DNA of 64,000 nucleotides from Chitinophaga arvensicola (GTDB taxonomy: Bacteria > Bacteroidota > Bacteroidia > Chitinophagales > Chitinophagaceae): the NCBI RefSeq assembly GCF_900110835.1, contig NZ_FOJG01000001.1, positions 2,883,499 to 2,947,498 of the forward strand. The letters are read 5' to 3'. Shown here piece after piece: positions 24,601 to 31,980 of the stretch. The translations under genes were made by a program, and so were the position numbers. Position 1 is the stretch's first letter. Each line of letters starts with the position of its first letter. The notes beneath the pieces are model-generated. The model saw nothing but the letters and a program-made list of their open reading frames with translations, made no database searches and was not told the DNA's origin.

Positions 24601-26085
24601 CTGTGGGACTGGAACCTGACAGACGATCAGATCTGGTGGAGCGAATCATTTACCAAGTTATTCGGTCATAGCACAGAAAACATGACGCGCAGGAGCTGCA
24701 TGAACCTGGTGCATCCCGACGACCGGCAATTATTAAGCACCAGTATTTATTCTGCTATAAACGAAGGTCGTAGTCAATGCAGCCAGGAATACCGGATTAA
24801 AAAACAGGACGGAGAGTATGCACATGTATTGGATCGGGGCTATATCCTGCACAATGAATTCGGTGTACCTTATCGTATGCTGGGATCGGTGATGGACCTG
24901 ACCGCCTTAAAAGAAGCAGAAAGTACTATCGCTACCAATATCGCGGAAAAGGAATTTCTGGCTGAGTCAATGCCATTAACTGTATGGACAGCCATAGAAC
25001 CCGGTAAGCTCGATTTTGTGAATAAACAGTTCGAGCATTATACAGATATGAACTACCAGGATGCTATGGGAGAAGGCTGGCAACGCACTGTACATAGCGC
25101 CGATCTGCCGGTATTGCTGAAAGTATGGGAAACTGCCGCTGTTGAAAAAAAGGATTTTATCTGTGAAATAAGATTAGCCACCAGCGCTTCCGGTTACCGC
25201 TGGAACATGCTCAGGGCCAAAGCAAGAAAGGACGATGACAACAACCTGTCTGGCTGGGTGGTAACGGTAATGGATATCCATGAACAAAAAGTGATGAATG
25301 AAATACTGGAAGAAAAGGTCATAGAAAGAACCCATCAGTTACAGGATATTAATGAGCGGCTTGAAGCCAGCAACAACGATCTGCAACTTTTTGCCTCTGT
25401 GGCATCGCACGATCTGCAGGAACCTTTGCGGAAGATCCATATGTTCTCCAAAATGGTGAGAGACAAGCATAAAGATGATCTGCCCGATGGTACCGTGGTA
25501 TACCTGAATAAGATCATGCAGTCGGTGAACCGTATGAAAGCGCTGATGCTGAATATCCTGAATTTCTCTAAACTAACGGCTAACAGGGGGGGGACGGAAC
25601 CTGTTAATCTACGGGATATTATAGAAGAAGTAAAGGAGGATTTTGAAATGCTGATCTCCGAAAAGAACGCCAGCATCGTGATTGGCGACATGCCCGCTTT
25701 GGTCATCAACCGTTCGCAGATGCAACAGGTGTTTCAGAACCTGATAGGCAATTCATTAAAATTTACCCCGAAAGATAAAGACCCGGTCATCACCATCGAA
25801 GCAAACCGGATAAAGGATAAAGCGTTTGATGCGCCCTTATCACCCGATGGAAACTGGTACAAAATTTCTATCTCAGATAACGGTATAGGCTTTGAAGAGC
25901 AGTTTAAAAATAAGATCTTTGACCTGTTCCAGCGGCTGAATTCAAAAGATCAGTATGAAGGGACCGGTATTGGTCTGGCTATTATCAAGAAAATTGTAGA
26001 AAATCACCAGGGAATCATTACAGCGGAAAGTACAATTGGGAAAGGCGCAACATTTCATATAATTTTGCCCATAGCACAGGGATAA
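21613..26085 (+). CDS. CheB-CheR-PAS-histidine kinase fusion protein
   Basis: A 1490-residue cytoplasmic protein. CheB methylesterase domain about 8-190 with Ser16 (GASAGG), His43 (IQHL) and Asp135 (GTGTDGT). CheR methyltransferase about 210-480 with SAM-site segment VWVAACSTGEEAYSMA and LITCRNMLIYIN. A coiled coil of NEELQSS repeats at about 635-720. Two or more PAS domains (about 725-980). Two further PAS/PAC units (about 985-1230). HisKA with His1266 (ASHDLQEPLRK) and HATPase_c with QNLIGNSLKF, ISDNGIGF and GTGIGLAI boxes. CheB lacks its usual receiver domain. No chemoreceptor gene is near. It lies four bases after the kinase-less phytochrome and before a receiver gene, so it probably acts as that phytochrome's kinase. 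Confidence 0.92.
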   Translation: MAKTNTQHYVVAIGASAGGLEAIQEFFDNMPNAENLSFVIIQHLSSNFRSLLVELVARHTHMKVVEAAHQQPVVKQHIYVIPNNKQIRIEKNKLILSDKTHEKIPNNAIDVFLHSLAVDKQQRAIAVILSGTGTDGTRGIATIKEYGGLVFSQEPKTARFDGMPNSAISSGNVDVIAPPSELAAAITETINNPQSARLLPQEPDEKALAKIFKIIATSQGQHFQYYKTPTILRRISKRMQQLEIREPNQYIDYLIQHPEECKALAHDFLISVTRFFRDTEAFHLLETKVLPELLTQKEPDEQLKVWVAACSTGEEAYSMAILIDRVLENMHKQLEVKIFASDIDAANLELAFSGTYPLSIASDVPEDILRNYFILKGKSYTVIPRIRKQIVFARHDITRDPPFIKNDLITCRNMLIYINPVLQEKIYAMLQFAVNKGGFLFLGPSENPVAAKGVLHAISAKWKIFRKEMDVRPRVNMVETYSPHLKSAKETSFSKKYTESKNQRALWSNMKQSLVEDQGLIGLYIDRNFEIKETIGNYEQILTLPRKILNLNLGRMLPSDAGMAVSKAIRQAWKNNKTELLHNVLLEKDQHTFLLQIAIHPTTEETDLTLVTILPIPAPSTIQVVTQADAGTDPDYISNLENELSEVRNSLQEAVEDLETLNEELQSSNEELLSSNEELQSSNEELQSLNEELYTLNTEHQLKIKELIELNDDLNNYFRSTDIAQIFLDNDLHIRKFNPASARMINFIESDLGRPIAHISSNIKYDKLMDDIMYVQRTRKTVEKEVQLLEGKNMLMRILPYLTRENKHSGTIITFVDITVVTHLNNIIRSVFNASQSAIFALQTIVNAKRQVSDFKITALNHTAIQWFSKDKNTLEGHQLKEVLPEVMKEELLQEYQQVIVSDKILQRDLYLEEKKAWYELSMVRMPGGLVITFTDVTDKKRSLQKIRQNYAELNEAKENLRELNADLENKVKGRTRELAFSEERFRLVAKATNDALWDWNLTDDQIWWSESFTKLFGHSTENMTRRSCMNLVHPDDRQLLSTSIYSAINEGRSQCSQEYRIKKQDGEYAHVLDRGYILHNEFGVPYRMLGSVMDLTALKEAESTIATNIAEKEFLAESMPLTVWTAIEPGKLDFVNKQFEHYTDMNYQDAMGEGWQRTVHSADLPVLLKVWETAAVEKKDFICEIRLATSASGYRWNMLRAKARKDDDNNLSGWVVTVMDIHEQKVMNEILEEKVIERTHQLQDINERLEASNNDLQLFASVASHDLQEPLRKIHMFSKMVRDKHKDDLPDGTVVYLNKIMQSVNRMKALMLNILNFSKLTANRGGTEPVNLRDIIEEVKEDFEMLISEKNASIVIGDMPALVINRSQMQQVFQNLIGNSLKFTPKDKDPVITIEANRIKDKAFDAPLSPDGNWYKISISDNGIGFEEQFKNKIFDLFQRLNSKDQYEGTGIGLAIIKKIVENHQGIITAESTIGKGATFHIILPIAQG

Positions 26086-26090
26086 CATTT

Positions 26091-26519
26091 ATGATAACAA
26101 AGAAAAAAATTCTGCTTGCAGAAGACGATGAAGACGACAGGGTCATTTTTGAAGAGATAATACAGCAGTACCAGGAAGAACGGACGTTTTCTTTCCATGC
26201 TGTAGAAAATGGCTCCCTCCTGATCCAGTTATTAAACCACGAACTGGAAGCTGCCCCAAAGGAACCACCCAGCTTGCTGGTGCTGGATCAGAATATGCCC
26301 CAGATGAACGGACAGGAAGCTTTAAAGATTATTAAGGCGCATCCCCAACTCAAAAATATCCCGGTGGTCATATTTTCTACCTATAACGACAGCCGTTTGT
26401 CGAACGAGTGCCTGAACCTGGGCGCTGCACAAACCATTACCAAACCCGATTCCTATGAAGGTTTCCAGCGGGTAATCGGAAAATTGATAGAAGAGTTTCT
26501 TTTCCCTGAAAAGGAATAA
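26091..26519 (+). CDS. Single-domain response regulator (Rcp1-type receiver)
   Basis: A 142-residue CheY-like receiver with no output domain. The acidic pocket is EDD (11-13), the phosphorylated residue is Asp66 (LLVLDQNMP), the switch Thr/Ser lies in IFSTYNDS and the conserved Lys in ITKPDS. The extended loop between beta2 and beta3 and the PxMNGxEAL helix are typical of the Rcp1 group, which partners cyanobacterial phytochrome Cph1. It begins five bases after the CheB-CheR-kinase gene and closes the operon. Its target is not evident; it could pass phosphate to another protein or bind one directly. Confidence 0.92.
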   Translation: MITKKKILLAEDDEDDRVIFEEIIQQYQEERTFSFHAVENGSLLIQLLNHELEAAPKEPPSLLVLDQNMPQMNGQEALKIIKAHPQLKNIPVVIFSTYNDSRLSNECLNLGAAQTITKPDSYEGFQRVIGKLIEEFLFPEKE

Positions 26520-26653
26520 GATTTCCGCTCACGGGTAACAGCCTGTTTATTGCTGCTTTGTTCAAATAGCGTTCCGCCGTGAAGCCCTTGCTATGTCTGC
26601 TATGAAAGGGAGGTCATCCATATAGATATCATTGACACCAATCCCCCGGAATT

Positions 26654-26719
26654 ATTTTTCATCTCCCCAAAAAAATTCCCGATCTCGTAAACCATCCTGT
26701 TGGAGTACCAGTAATTTTG
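26654..26719 (+). promoter_or_regulatory. Putative operator and promoter of the second TonB receptor gene
   Basis: ATTCCCGATC (26675-26684) matches the repeated half-site in front of the 5436-7808 receptor gene, in the same orientation to its gene. A weaker copy (ATTTTTCATC, 26654-26663, 7 of 10) lies exactly 21 bp upstream. After a 27-base gap comes TAATTTTG (26712-26719), a perfect TAnnTTTG -7 box. The half-site spacing and the distance to the -7 box equal those at 7833-7899. Confidence 0.5.
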
Positions 26720-26771
26720 CGTCGTTAAGAATAGCTGTCAACTTACTAAATCCAGACCAACCAATCACCAG

Positions 26772-28934
26772 ATGATACACAGATCAATTTACCGGATATC
26801 CCTGCTGCTGCTGACAACAGGCAGTTTACAACAACTTTCCGCCCAACAGACAAAGAAAGATACCTCCCTGCCGGCGCCGGCCACACAGCACCTGGGAGAA
26901 GTGATCGTTTCGGCTAACAGAAGACCTGTTACGCTGGATAATGTTTCCTCTTCCGTTACGGTAGTAACGAAAAAGATGCTGGAAAATAACCTGGCGGTAA
27001 CCACCGACGTAACAGATATCCTGGCGCGGGAAGTGCCGGGCATGGCGCCGGGTGCACAAACCAACAGCAACGTAGGCCAGGGATTACGCGGCCGTGCTGT
27101 CCTGATTATGGTAGACGGTATCCCGCAATCATCGCCATTGAGGAACGGTGAGGTAGATCTGCGCTCTATCGACCCGGCTGTACTGGAAAGGGTAGAAGTG
27201 CTCAAGGGCGCTACCGCTATCTATGGCAATGGCGCTACCGGCGGACTTATCAACTACATTACCGCTAACCCCAAAGGCGATAAGGCCATCAGTGGTAAAA
27301 CATCCGTTAATATGACCGGCGCACTGGTAGGACTTAAAAACAGTGTAGGCGGCAGGTTTAGCCAGATGTTACAGGGCCGTGTGGGCAACTGGGATTATAT
27401 TGTCAGTGGCATTTACGAGCAAACCGGCGAATATAAAGATGCGAAAGGAAAACTGGTTGGCCCCAACTATAGCCTGGGTGAAACCGAAACCTGGAACACC
27501 TTTGCCAAAGTGGGTTATCACATCAACAGCAGGCAGAAGGTGCAGGTGATGTATAACTTCTTCCGCAGCCAGCAGAATTCCAATTACACCCTGGTAAACG
27601 GGGATATCAGTAAAGGAATACCTGCCAGCGGTATATTGGGAAAACAAACCGGCACGCCTACCGGCTCCAGGGGTAACCATAACCTGCACCTGGTATACCA
27701 GGCCGATAGCCTGATTGGTGGTACCTCCCTCACCGCAGACGCCTACTACGAATCCAGAGATGATATCTTCTACGTTTCTTTTGGGCGTTTTGAAGGCGGT
27801 GATGGCCAGTCGCATACACTCGACAAAAAGAAAGGGCTTCGCCTGATGCTGAATTCTCCTTTGCTGAACGGTAATGCGTTTAACGGTTCCCTCTCTTATG
27901 GCGCCGATCTGCTGAATGATATCACTTCCCAGCCATTGGTAGATGGCCGTATATGGGTACCGGAAATGAATATGCTGAACGTGGCGCCATTTGCGGAAAC
28001 CCAGTTTTCTCTCTGGAAAGACCTGATTGTAAAAGCCGGTATACGGGTAGAAAAAGTAGGCGTAAAAGTAAAAGACTACACCACCCTGCGCCTTACCAAC
28101 GCAGACGGCTCTACGATAACACCGGCCATCAATGTAACCGGTGGCAACCTGGATTATACCGCTACCTTGTTTAATGCGGGGATCCGGTATAACCGTCAGC
28201 CGCTGTTTATGCCCTATTTCAGCTATTCGCAGGGTTTCTCCGTATCAGATGTAGGGCTGGCACTGCGTGATTCCAAGGTAAATGATATCAGGAAAATCAA
28301 TACCAAAGCCGTTTTGGTCAATAACTATGAACTGGGATTTGTAAATGAGTTCCGTGGATTCCGGTTTGAACTGAGCGGTTTTCTCAGTACCAGCAAACTG
28401 GGATCAGATATGGTGTTTGATCCGAATACCGGCTTGTTTAATGTAAGCCGCACACCGGAACGCATCTACGGAGTGGAAGCGGTGGTGGCTTACCAGTTGC
28501 TCCGCAACCTGGACCTGAACGCTTCCTACAGCTACCTGGAAGGAAAGGCGGATACGGCTAAAACCGGCGGCAGCTATAATGTTTATCTCAACGGCCGGCG
28601 TATTGCACCGCCAAAGGTAACCGCAGGTATCGCTTACCGTCCGTTGCAGACACTGGAACTGCGATTGCAGTATATGGGTGTAAATGGCAGGGACCGGTTT
28701 GCAAAGAATGCCAAGGGCGTATATAATGGTAATGAAGGGCCGGTGAAAGCCTATAACCTGTTTAATTTCGCTGGTAACTACAAAGTAACCCCGCATACGC
28801 AGCTTACCCTGGGTATCGAAAACCTCTTCAATGAAGATTATTTCCCTGCCCGCTCCCAGTGGTTCATGCAACCGGGATTCTATGCAAAAGGCAGAGGCGC
28901 TTCTTTTAATATAGGCGTCACCGTGAATTATTAA
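26772..28934 (+). CDS. TonB-dependent receptor, probable iron-complex importer
   Basis: A 720-residue outer-membrane receptor with a signal peptide (about 1-24, ending LSAQ). The plug domain is at about 40-160 (LGEVIVSANRRP, RGRAVLIMVDGIPQSS, RVEVLKGATAIYGNGATGG) and the barrel ends in NIGVTVNY with terminal aromatic. It lacks the N-terminal carboxypeptidase-regulatory domain of the 5436-7808 receptor. The GATAIYGNGATGG plug signature is of the FepA/FhuE-like iron-complex group, so siderophore or heme uptake is likely. It sits between the phytochrome and stressosome operons, with its own promoter and terminator. Confidence 0.9.
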   Translation: MIHRSIYRISLLLLTTGSLQQLSAQQTKKDTSLPAPATQHLGEVIVSANRRPVTLDNVSSSVTVVTKKMLENNLAVTTDVTDILAREVPGMAPGAQTNSNVGQGLRGRAVLIMVDGIPQSSPLRNGEVDLRSIDPAVLERVEVLKGATAIYGNGATGGLINYITANPKGDKAISGKTSVNMTGALVGLKNSVGGRFSQMLQGRVGNWDYIVSGIYEQTGEYKDAKGKLVGPNYSLGETETWNTFAKVGYHINSRQKVQVMYNFFRSQQNSNYTLVNGDISKGIPASGILGKQTGTPTGSRGNHNLHLVYQADSLIGGTSLTADAYYESRDDIFYVSFGRFEGGDGQSHTLDKKKGLRLMLNSPLLNGNAFNGSLSYGADLLNDITSQPLVDGRIWVPEMNMLNVAPFAETQFSLWKDLIVKAGIRVEKVGVKVKDYTTLRLTNADGSTITPAINVTGGNLDYTATLFNAGIRYNRQPLFMPYFSYSQGFSVSDVGLALRDSKVNDIRKINTKAVLVNNYELGFVNEFRGFRFELSGFLSTSKLGSDMVFDPNTGLFNVSRTPERIYGVEAVVAYQLLRNLDLNASYSYLEGKADTAKTGGSYNVYLNGRRIAPPKVTAGIAYRPLQTLELRLQYMGVNGRDRFAKNAKGVYNGNEGPVKAYNLFNFAGNYKVTPHTQLTLGIENLFNEDYFPARSQWFMQPGFYAKGRGASFNIGVTVNY

Positions 28935-28942
28935 TATTACAG

Positions 28943-28977
28943 GCCCGTTCCTTGCAGTATCAGGGAATGGGCTTTTA
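28943..28977 (+). terminator. Intrinsic terminator of the second TonB receptor gene
   Basis: GCCCGTTCC pairs with GGAATGGGC (one G-U pair) and is followed by TTTTACTTT, starting nine bases after the stop. The remaining part of the 28935-29301 interval holds no gene; two GGGAA(A)TAATTA elements (about 29093-29104 and 29151-29162) are visible, the first including ATTTCCCGA on the minus strand, as in the TonB receptor operators. Confidence 0.8.
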
Positions 28978-29301
28978 CTTTCCTTCTTTTTACCCCTTCC
29001 GGTTTATATGCCACTGCTGGCACAAGGCGATTGCAGAGATGATGCAGTTTTCTAAAGACCCTGACCCCACTTCCTCAGAAATTCTACACTTCGGGAAATA
29101 ATTACGACACTCCCCGGAAAAAAGCTTCCACTTATTACCCAGAATGCCCGGGAATAATTATTGATGTGTACGTCTGTTACTTTTTACCTTATAATTTATC
29201 TCAAACACCTTAAATGACCTTTTTCGACACAATTTCTTATCAGGAGTACACTGATAAATCACCCATTCCTTTATATCCACAAGCGCTAATAATTAAATCT
29301 A

Positions 29302-30165
29302 ATGAAAACAGACATTGCTAAATTGCTTCAAAGAAAAAAGAAACAAATATTTGAAAACTGGGTGGCTGCCCAGCTTGCAGACAGTAATCTGAGAGATGAG
29401 TTGATGAGCAATGAAGAGCTGCGTTCGCAATCTGATGAGTTATTGGATGTTTTGTTGAAGACCATCAATAATGATAATCTTTCGGATGTTTATTCCCAGG
29501 CATTCGAGCCGGTGCGTGAAATCCTGGCCGGCATCTCCGTTTTCCGGGCAAAGAACGGTTACACCCCTACGGAAACGGGGCTTTATGTATTTGGATTGAA
29601 GGAAGCATTTTTACAGGCTATCCAGGGGGAAATGAAAAGCGATCTTCCAGGCATGATTGAGGTAACCTTCAGGATGAATAAACTGATGGATCATCTTGCT
29701 ATCGATACTTTTGACACTTTCATCAAAGGTCGGGAAGAAGTGATTTTACGTCAGACCGATGAAATTACGGAAATCTCGACGCCTGTTATCCGGGTATGGG
29801 ATGGTATTCTGGCGCTGCCTATCATTGGTACGCTCGACAGTTCACGCACACAGGTAGTGATGGAAAACCTGTTGCAGGAAATAGTGGTGAGCGGAAGTAC
29901 CATTGCTATACTGGATATTTCCGGGGTTCCGGCAGTAGACTCGCTGGTAGCACAGCATCTGATTAAGACAGTGGCCGCTACCCGTTTAATGGGGGCAGAG
30001 TGTATCATTAGTGGCATACGTCCTGAAATTGCACAGACAGTAGTTCACCTGGGTATTGATCTTTCCAGTATTGTTACAAAGGCTACACTCGCCAGCGCGT
30101 TACGTCATGCCTTTACGATGCTTAAACTGGAAGTAAAAAGAGTTCAGAGAGAAAAATCTATTTAA
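29302..30165 (+). CDS. rsbR: RsbR-type stressosome co-antagonist
   Basis: A 287-residue protein with an all-helical N-terminal sensory region (about 1-155, RsbRD-like, not a non-heme globin) and a C-terminal STAS domain (about 165-280). The STAS part matches RsbR closely: DISGVPAVDSLVAQHL and GIRPEIAQTVVHLGIDLS. The phosphorylation sites equivalent to Thr171 and Thr205 of Bacillus subtilis RsbR are Ser214 and Thr246. RsbR proteins form the outer sensor layer of the stressosome with RsbS and are phosphorylated by RsbT. It is the first gene of a six-gene operon. The input signal is unknown. Confidence 0.92.
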   Translation: MKTDIAKLLQRKKKQIFENWVAAQLADSNLRDELMSNEELRSQSDELLDVLLKTINNDNLSDVYSQAFEPVREILAGISVFRAKNGYTPTETGLYVFGLKEAFLQAIQGEMKSDLPGMIEVTFRMNKLMDHLAIDTFDTFIKGREEVILRQTDEITEISTPVIRVWDGILALPIIGTLDSSRTQVVMENLLQEIVVSGSTIAILDISGVPAVDSLVAQHLIKTVAATRLMGAECIISGIRPEIAQTVVHLGIDLSSIVTKATLASALRHAFTMLKLEVKRVQREKSI

Positions 30166-30171
30166 CAGGCT

Positions 30172-30576
30172 ATGGATAGAATACCTATTCTCCGTATGGG
30201 GAAATTTTTACTGGTCACCATACAGATAGACTTATATGACCGTCTTGCCACCAATCTGGAATCCGATCTGGTAAATATGGTGAACAAAACCGGCGCCAGG
30301 GGTGTGTTAATAGACATTTCGGCGCTATCGATCGTAGATTCCTTTATGGGCAGGATCCTGGGTAACATAGGCACCATGTCTAAGATCATGGATGCAGAGG
30401 CAGTTGTGGTGGGTATGCAGCCTGCAGTGGCGATTACGTTGATTGAACTTGGTTTGGAGTTAAAAGGCGTTCACACTGCACTGAACGTTGAAAAAGGAAT
30501 GGAGCTGTTGCATGAAAAAATTTCTTTTGACGAAGATACCCTAGACGAAGCCGATTATGAAAATAACTCTGAATAA
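30172..30576 (+). CDS. rsbS: RsbS-type stressosome antagonist
   Basis: A 134-residue single STAS-domain protein. IPILRMGKFLLVTIQIDLYD at the start and IDISALSIVDSFMGRILGNI match RsbS, with Ser57 at the place of the phosphorylated Ser59 of Bacillus subtilis. The C-terminal acidic tail (about 117-134) is longer than usual. RsbS forms the stressosome core and holds the kinase RsbT until phosphorylated. The gene starts six bases after rsbR and overlaps rsbT by 20 bases. Confidence 0.92.
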   Translation: MDRIPILRMGKFLLVTIQIDLYDRLATNLESDLVNMVNKTGARGVLIDISALSIVDSFMGRILGNIGTMSKIMDAEAVVVGMQPAVAITLIELGLELKGVHTALNVEKGMELLHEKISFDEDTLDEADYENNSE

Positions 30577-30970
30577 AGATATCATGACCATAGAAAAGGA
30601 ACAGGATGTAGTTCCTTTTCGGAACCGCGTAAAGGAGCATGCAGTTAAGATAGGAATGAGCATCTTGAATCAGACGAAGTTAATCACTGCGGCGAGTGAG
30701 TTGGTGAGGAATATGCTGAAGTATGCAGGTGGCGGTGTTACTACCATTGAAGTACTCAGTAAAGGACGTGAGAATGGCATCCGGGTGGTATTTCAGGATA
30801 AAGGACCCGGCATTAAGGATATTAAACAGGCGATGCAGGATGGTTTTTCAACAGGTAAAAGCCTGGGTGTTGGGTTACCAGGCGCAAAACGGCTGGTGAG
30901 TGAATTTGATATAAAAAGTATTCCTGGGGAAGGAACAACCGTTACTATAATTAAGTGGAAGAATGGATAA
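30557..30970 (+). CDS. rsbT: RsbT-type serine/threonine kinase (GHKL ATPase)
   Basis: A 137-residue GHKL-fold kinase. N-box ASELVRNMLKYAGGG, G1 box QDKGPGIKDI, then GFSTGKSLGVGLPGAKRL, which is the RsbT signature. An alternative start at 30584 (MTIEKEQDVV) would remove the 20-base overlap with rsbS and nine residues; both are possible, and the shorter form matches the usual N-terminus better. RsbT phosphorylates RsbR and RsbS, leaves the stressosome and, in Bacillus, activates the phosphatase RsbU. No RsbU gene is present in the window, so its downstream target here is open. Confidence 0.92.
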   Translation: MKITLNKDIMTIEKEQDVVPFRNRVKEHAVKIGMSILNQTKLITAASELVRNMLKYAGGGVTTIEVLSKGRENGIRVVFQDKGPGIKDIKQAMQDGFSTGKSLGVGLPGAKRLVSEFDIKSIPGEGTTVTIIKWKNG

Positions 30971-31976
30971 AAATATACACCTGAGATTCAAGGCTAACGA
31001 CCGGAGTTATTATGCCATTCTGAAAAAAGAAATTCATGCGTTGGCCAGGAGGGCCAATTTCAGTGATACCAGGATGGGAGAAATCGATATAGTGGTGGCG
31101 GAGATGGCCAGTAATCTGAGCAAACATGCAAAGGGGGGAGAAATTTTAGCCAGCATTACTACGGGTGTACATGGGGAATGTATGGAAGTTATCTGTGCGG
31201 ATGACGGCCCCGGAATACCAGATCTGAACCGGATGTTAACCGATGGGATTTCAACAAAAAAGACCCTGGGACAAGGACTGGGAGCGATGAAGCGTTTGGC
31301 TCACGACTTCCATGTATATACCCGGAAGGAAACGGGTACGATGATACTTTGCCGGATCTATAAAACACCTCCGCCTGATTACACCAAACCGGAAGTGGCT
31401 GAAATAAAAGCCATTCTTATTCCCAAACCTGGCCTGGATATTTGCGGCGATGGATTCTATTATGATATCAGCCCCAAATTTATCCGGTTGTTTCTGGGGG
31501 ATGGTCTTGGGCATGGTATAGAAGCCAACAAGGCAGTGGTGGCCGCCGGACAAGCCTTTGAATCCTGTACGGAGAGTTCCCCGAAAGAGATCATACGATA
31601 TATCAATACGGAGGTCAAAAGAACCCGTGGACTTGTTGGCACAGTAGCGGTATTTGACCGGGAGCAAAAAGTCTGGCGCATTTGTGGAGTGGGAAATATC
31701 AATACTAAAATTATCGGCAATACCAGTAATAAAACTTATATGCCTTATAATGGCATTATTGGATTGAACGTACCCAACTCGCTTAATGTGCAGGAAATCC
31801 CACATGAGAACGGACAGCATATTGTTTTATGTAGTGATGGAATTAAATCCAGGTGGGATCTGGTTAAACACCCGGGCATATTAAGATACGATCTTACCAT
31901 AGCCGCTAATACAATCATAAAGGAATTTTCCAGGAATACAGATGACATGTCAGTCGCCATTTGCAGAATAAATTAA
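30963..31976 (+). CDS. RsbT-like ATPase domain fused to an RsbX-like PP2C/SpoIIE phosphatase
   Basis: A 337-residue protein. Residues about 1-135 form a second GHKL domain of RsbT type (VAEMASNLSKHAKGG, DDGPGIPDL, DGISTKKTLGQGLGAMKRL). Residues about 150-337 are a small PP2C-like phosphatase (CGDGF, LGDGLGHG, VLCSDGIKSRWD, DDMSVAI) with the metal-binding aspartates. RsbX-type phosphatases reset the stressosome by dephosphorylating RsbR and RsbS. The fusion unites kinase-like and phosphatase parts in one chain. It overlaps rsbT by eight bases, which suggests strict co-production. Confidence 0.9.
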   Translation: MDKNIHLRFKANDRSYYAILKKEIHALARRANFSDTRMGEIDIVVAEMASNLSKHAKGGEILASITTGVHGECMEVICADDGPGIPDLNRMLTDGISTKKTLGQGLGAMKRLAHDFHVYTRKETGTMILCRIYKTPPPDYTKPEVAEIKAILIPKPGLDICGDGFYYDISPKFIRLFLGDGLGHGIEANKAVVAAGQAFESCTESSPKEIIRYINTEVKRTRGLVGTVAVFDREQKVWRICGVGNINTKIIGNTSNKTYMPYNGIIGLNVPNSLNVQEIPHENGQHIVLCSDGIKSRWDLVKHPGILRYDLTIAANTIIKEFSRNTDDMSVAICRIN

Positions 31977-31980
31977 TATC

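Noticed and set aside
29041..29170. GGGAA(A)TAATTA elements before rsbR as a stressosome operator
   Set aside because: Only two imperfect copies 57 bases apart, no match to a -7 box at a sensible distance; too weak to call a site, although one half-site resembles the TonB receptor operators.
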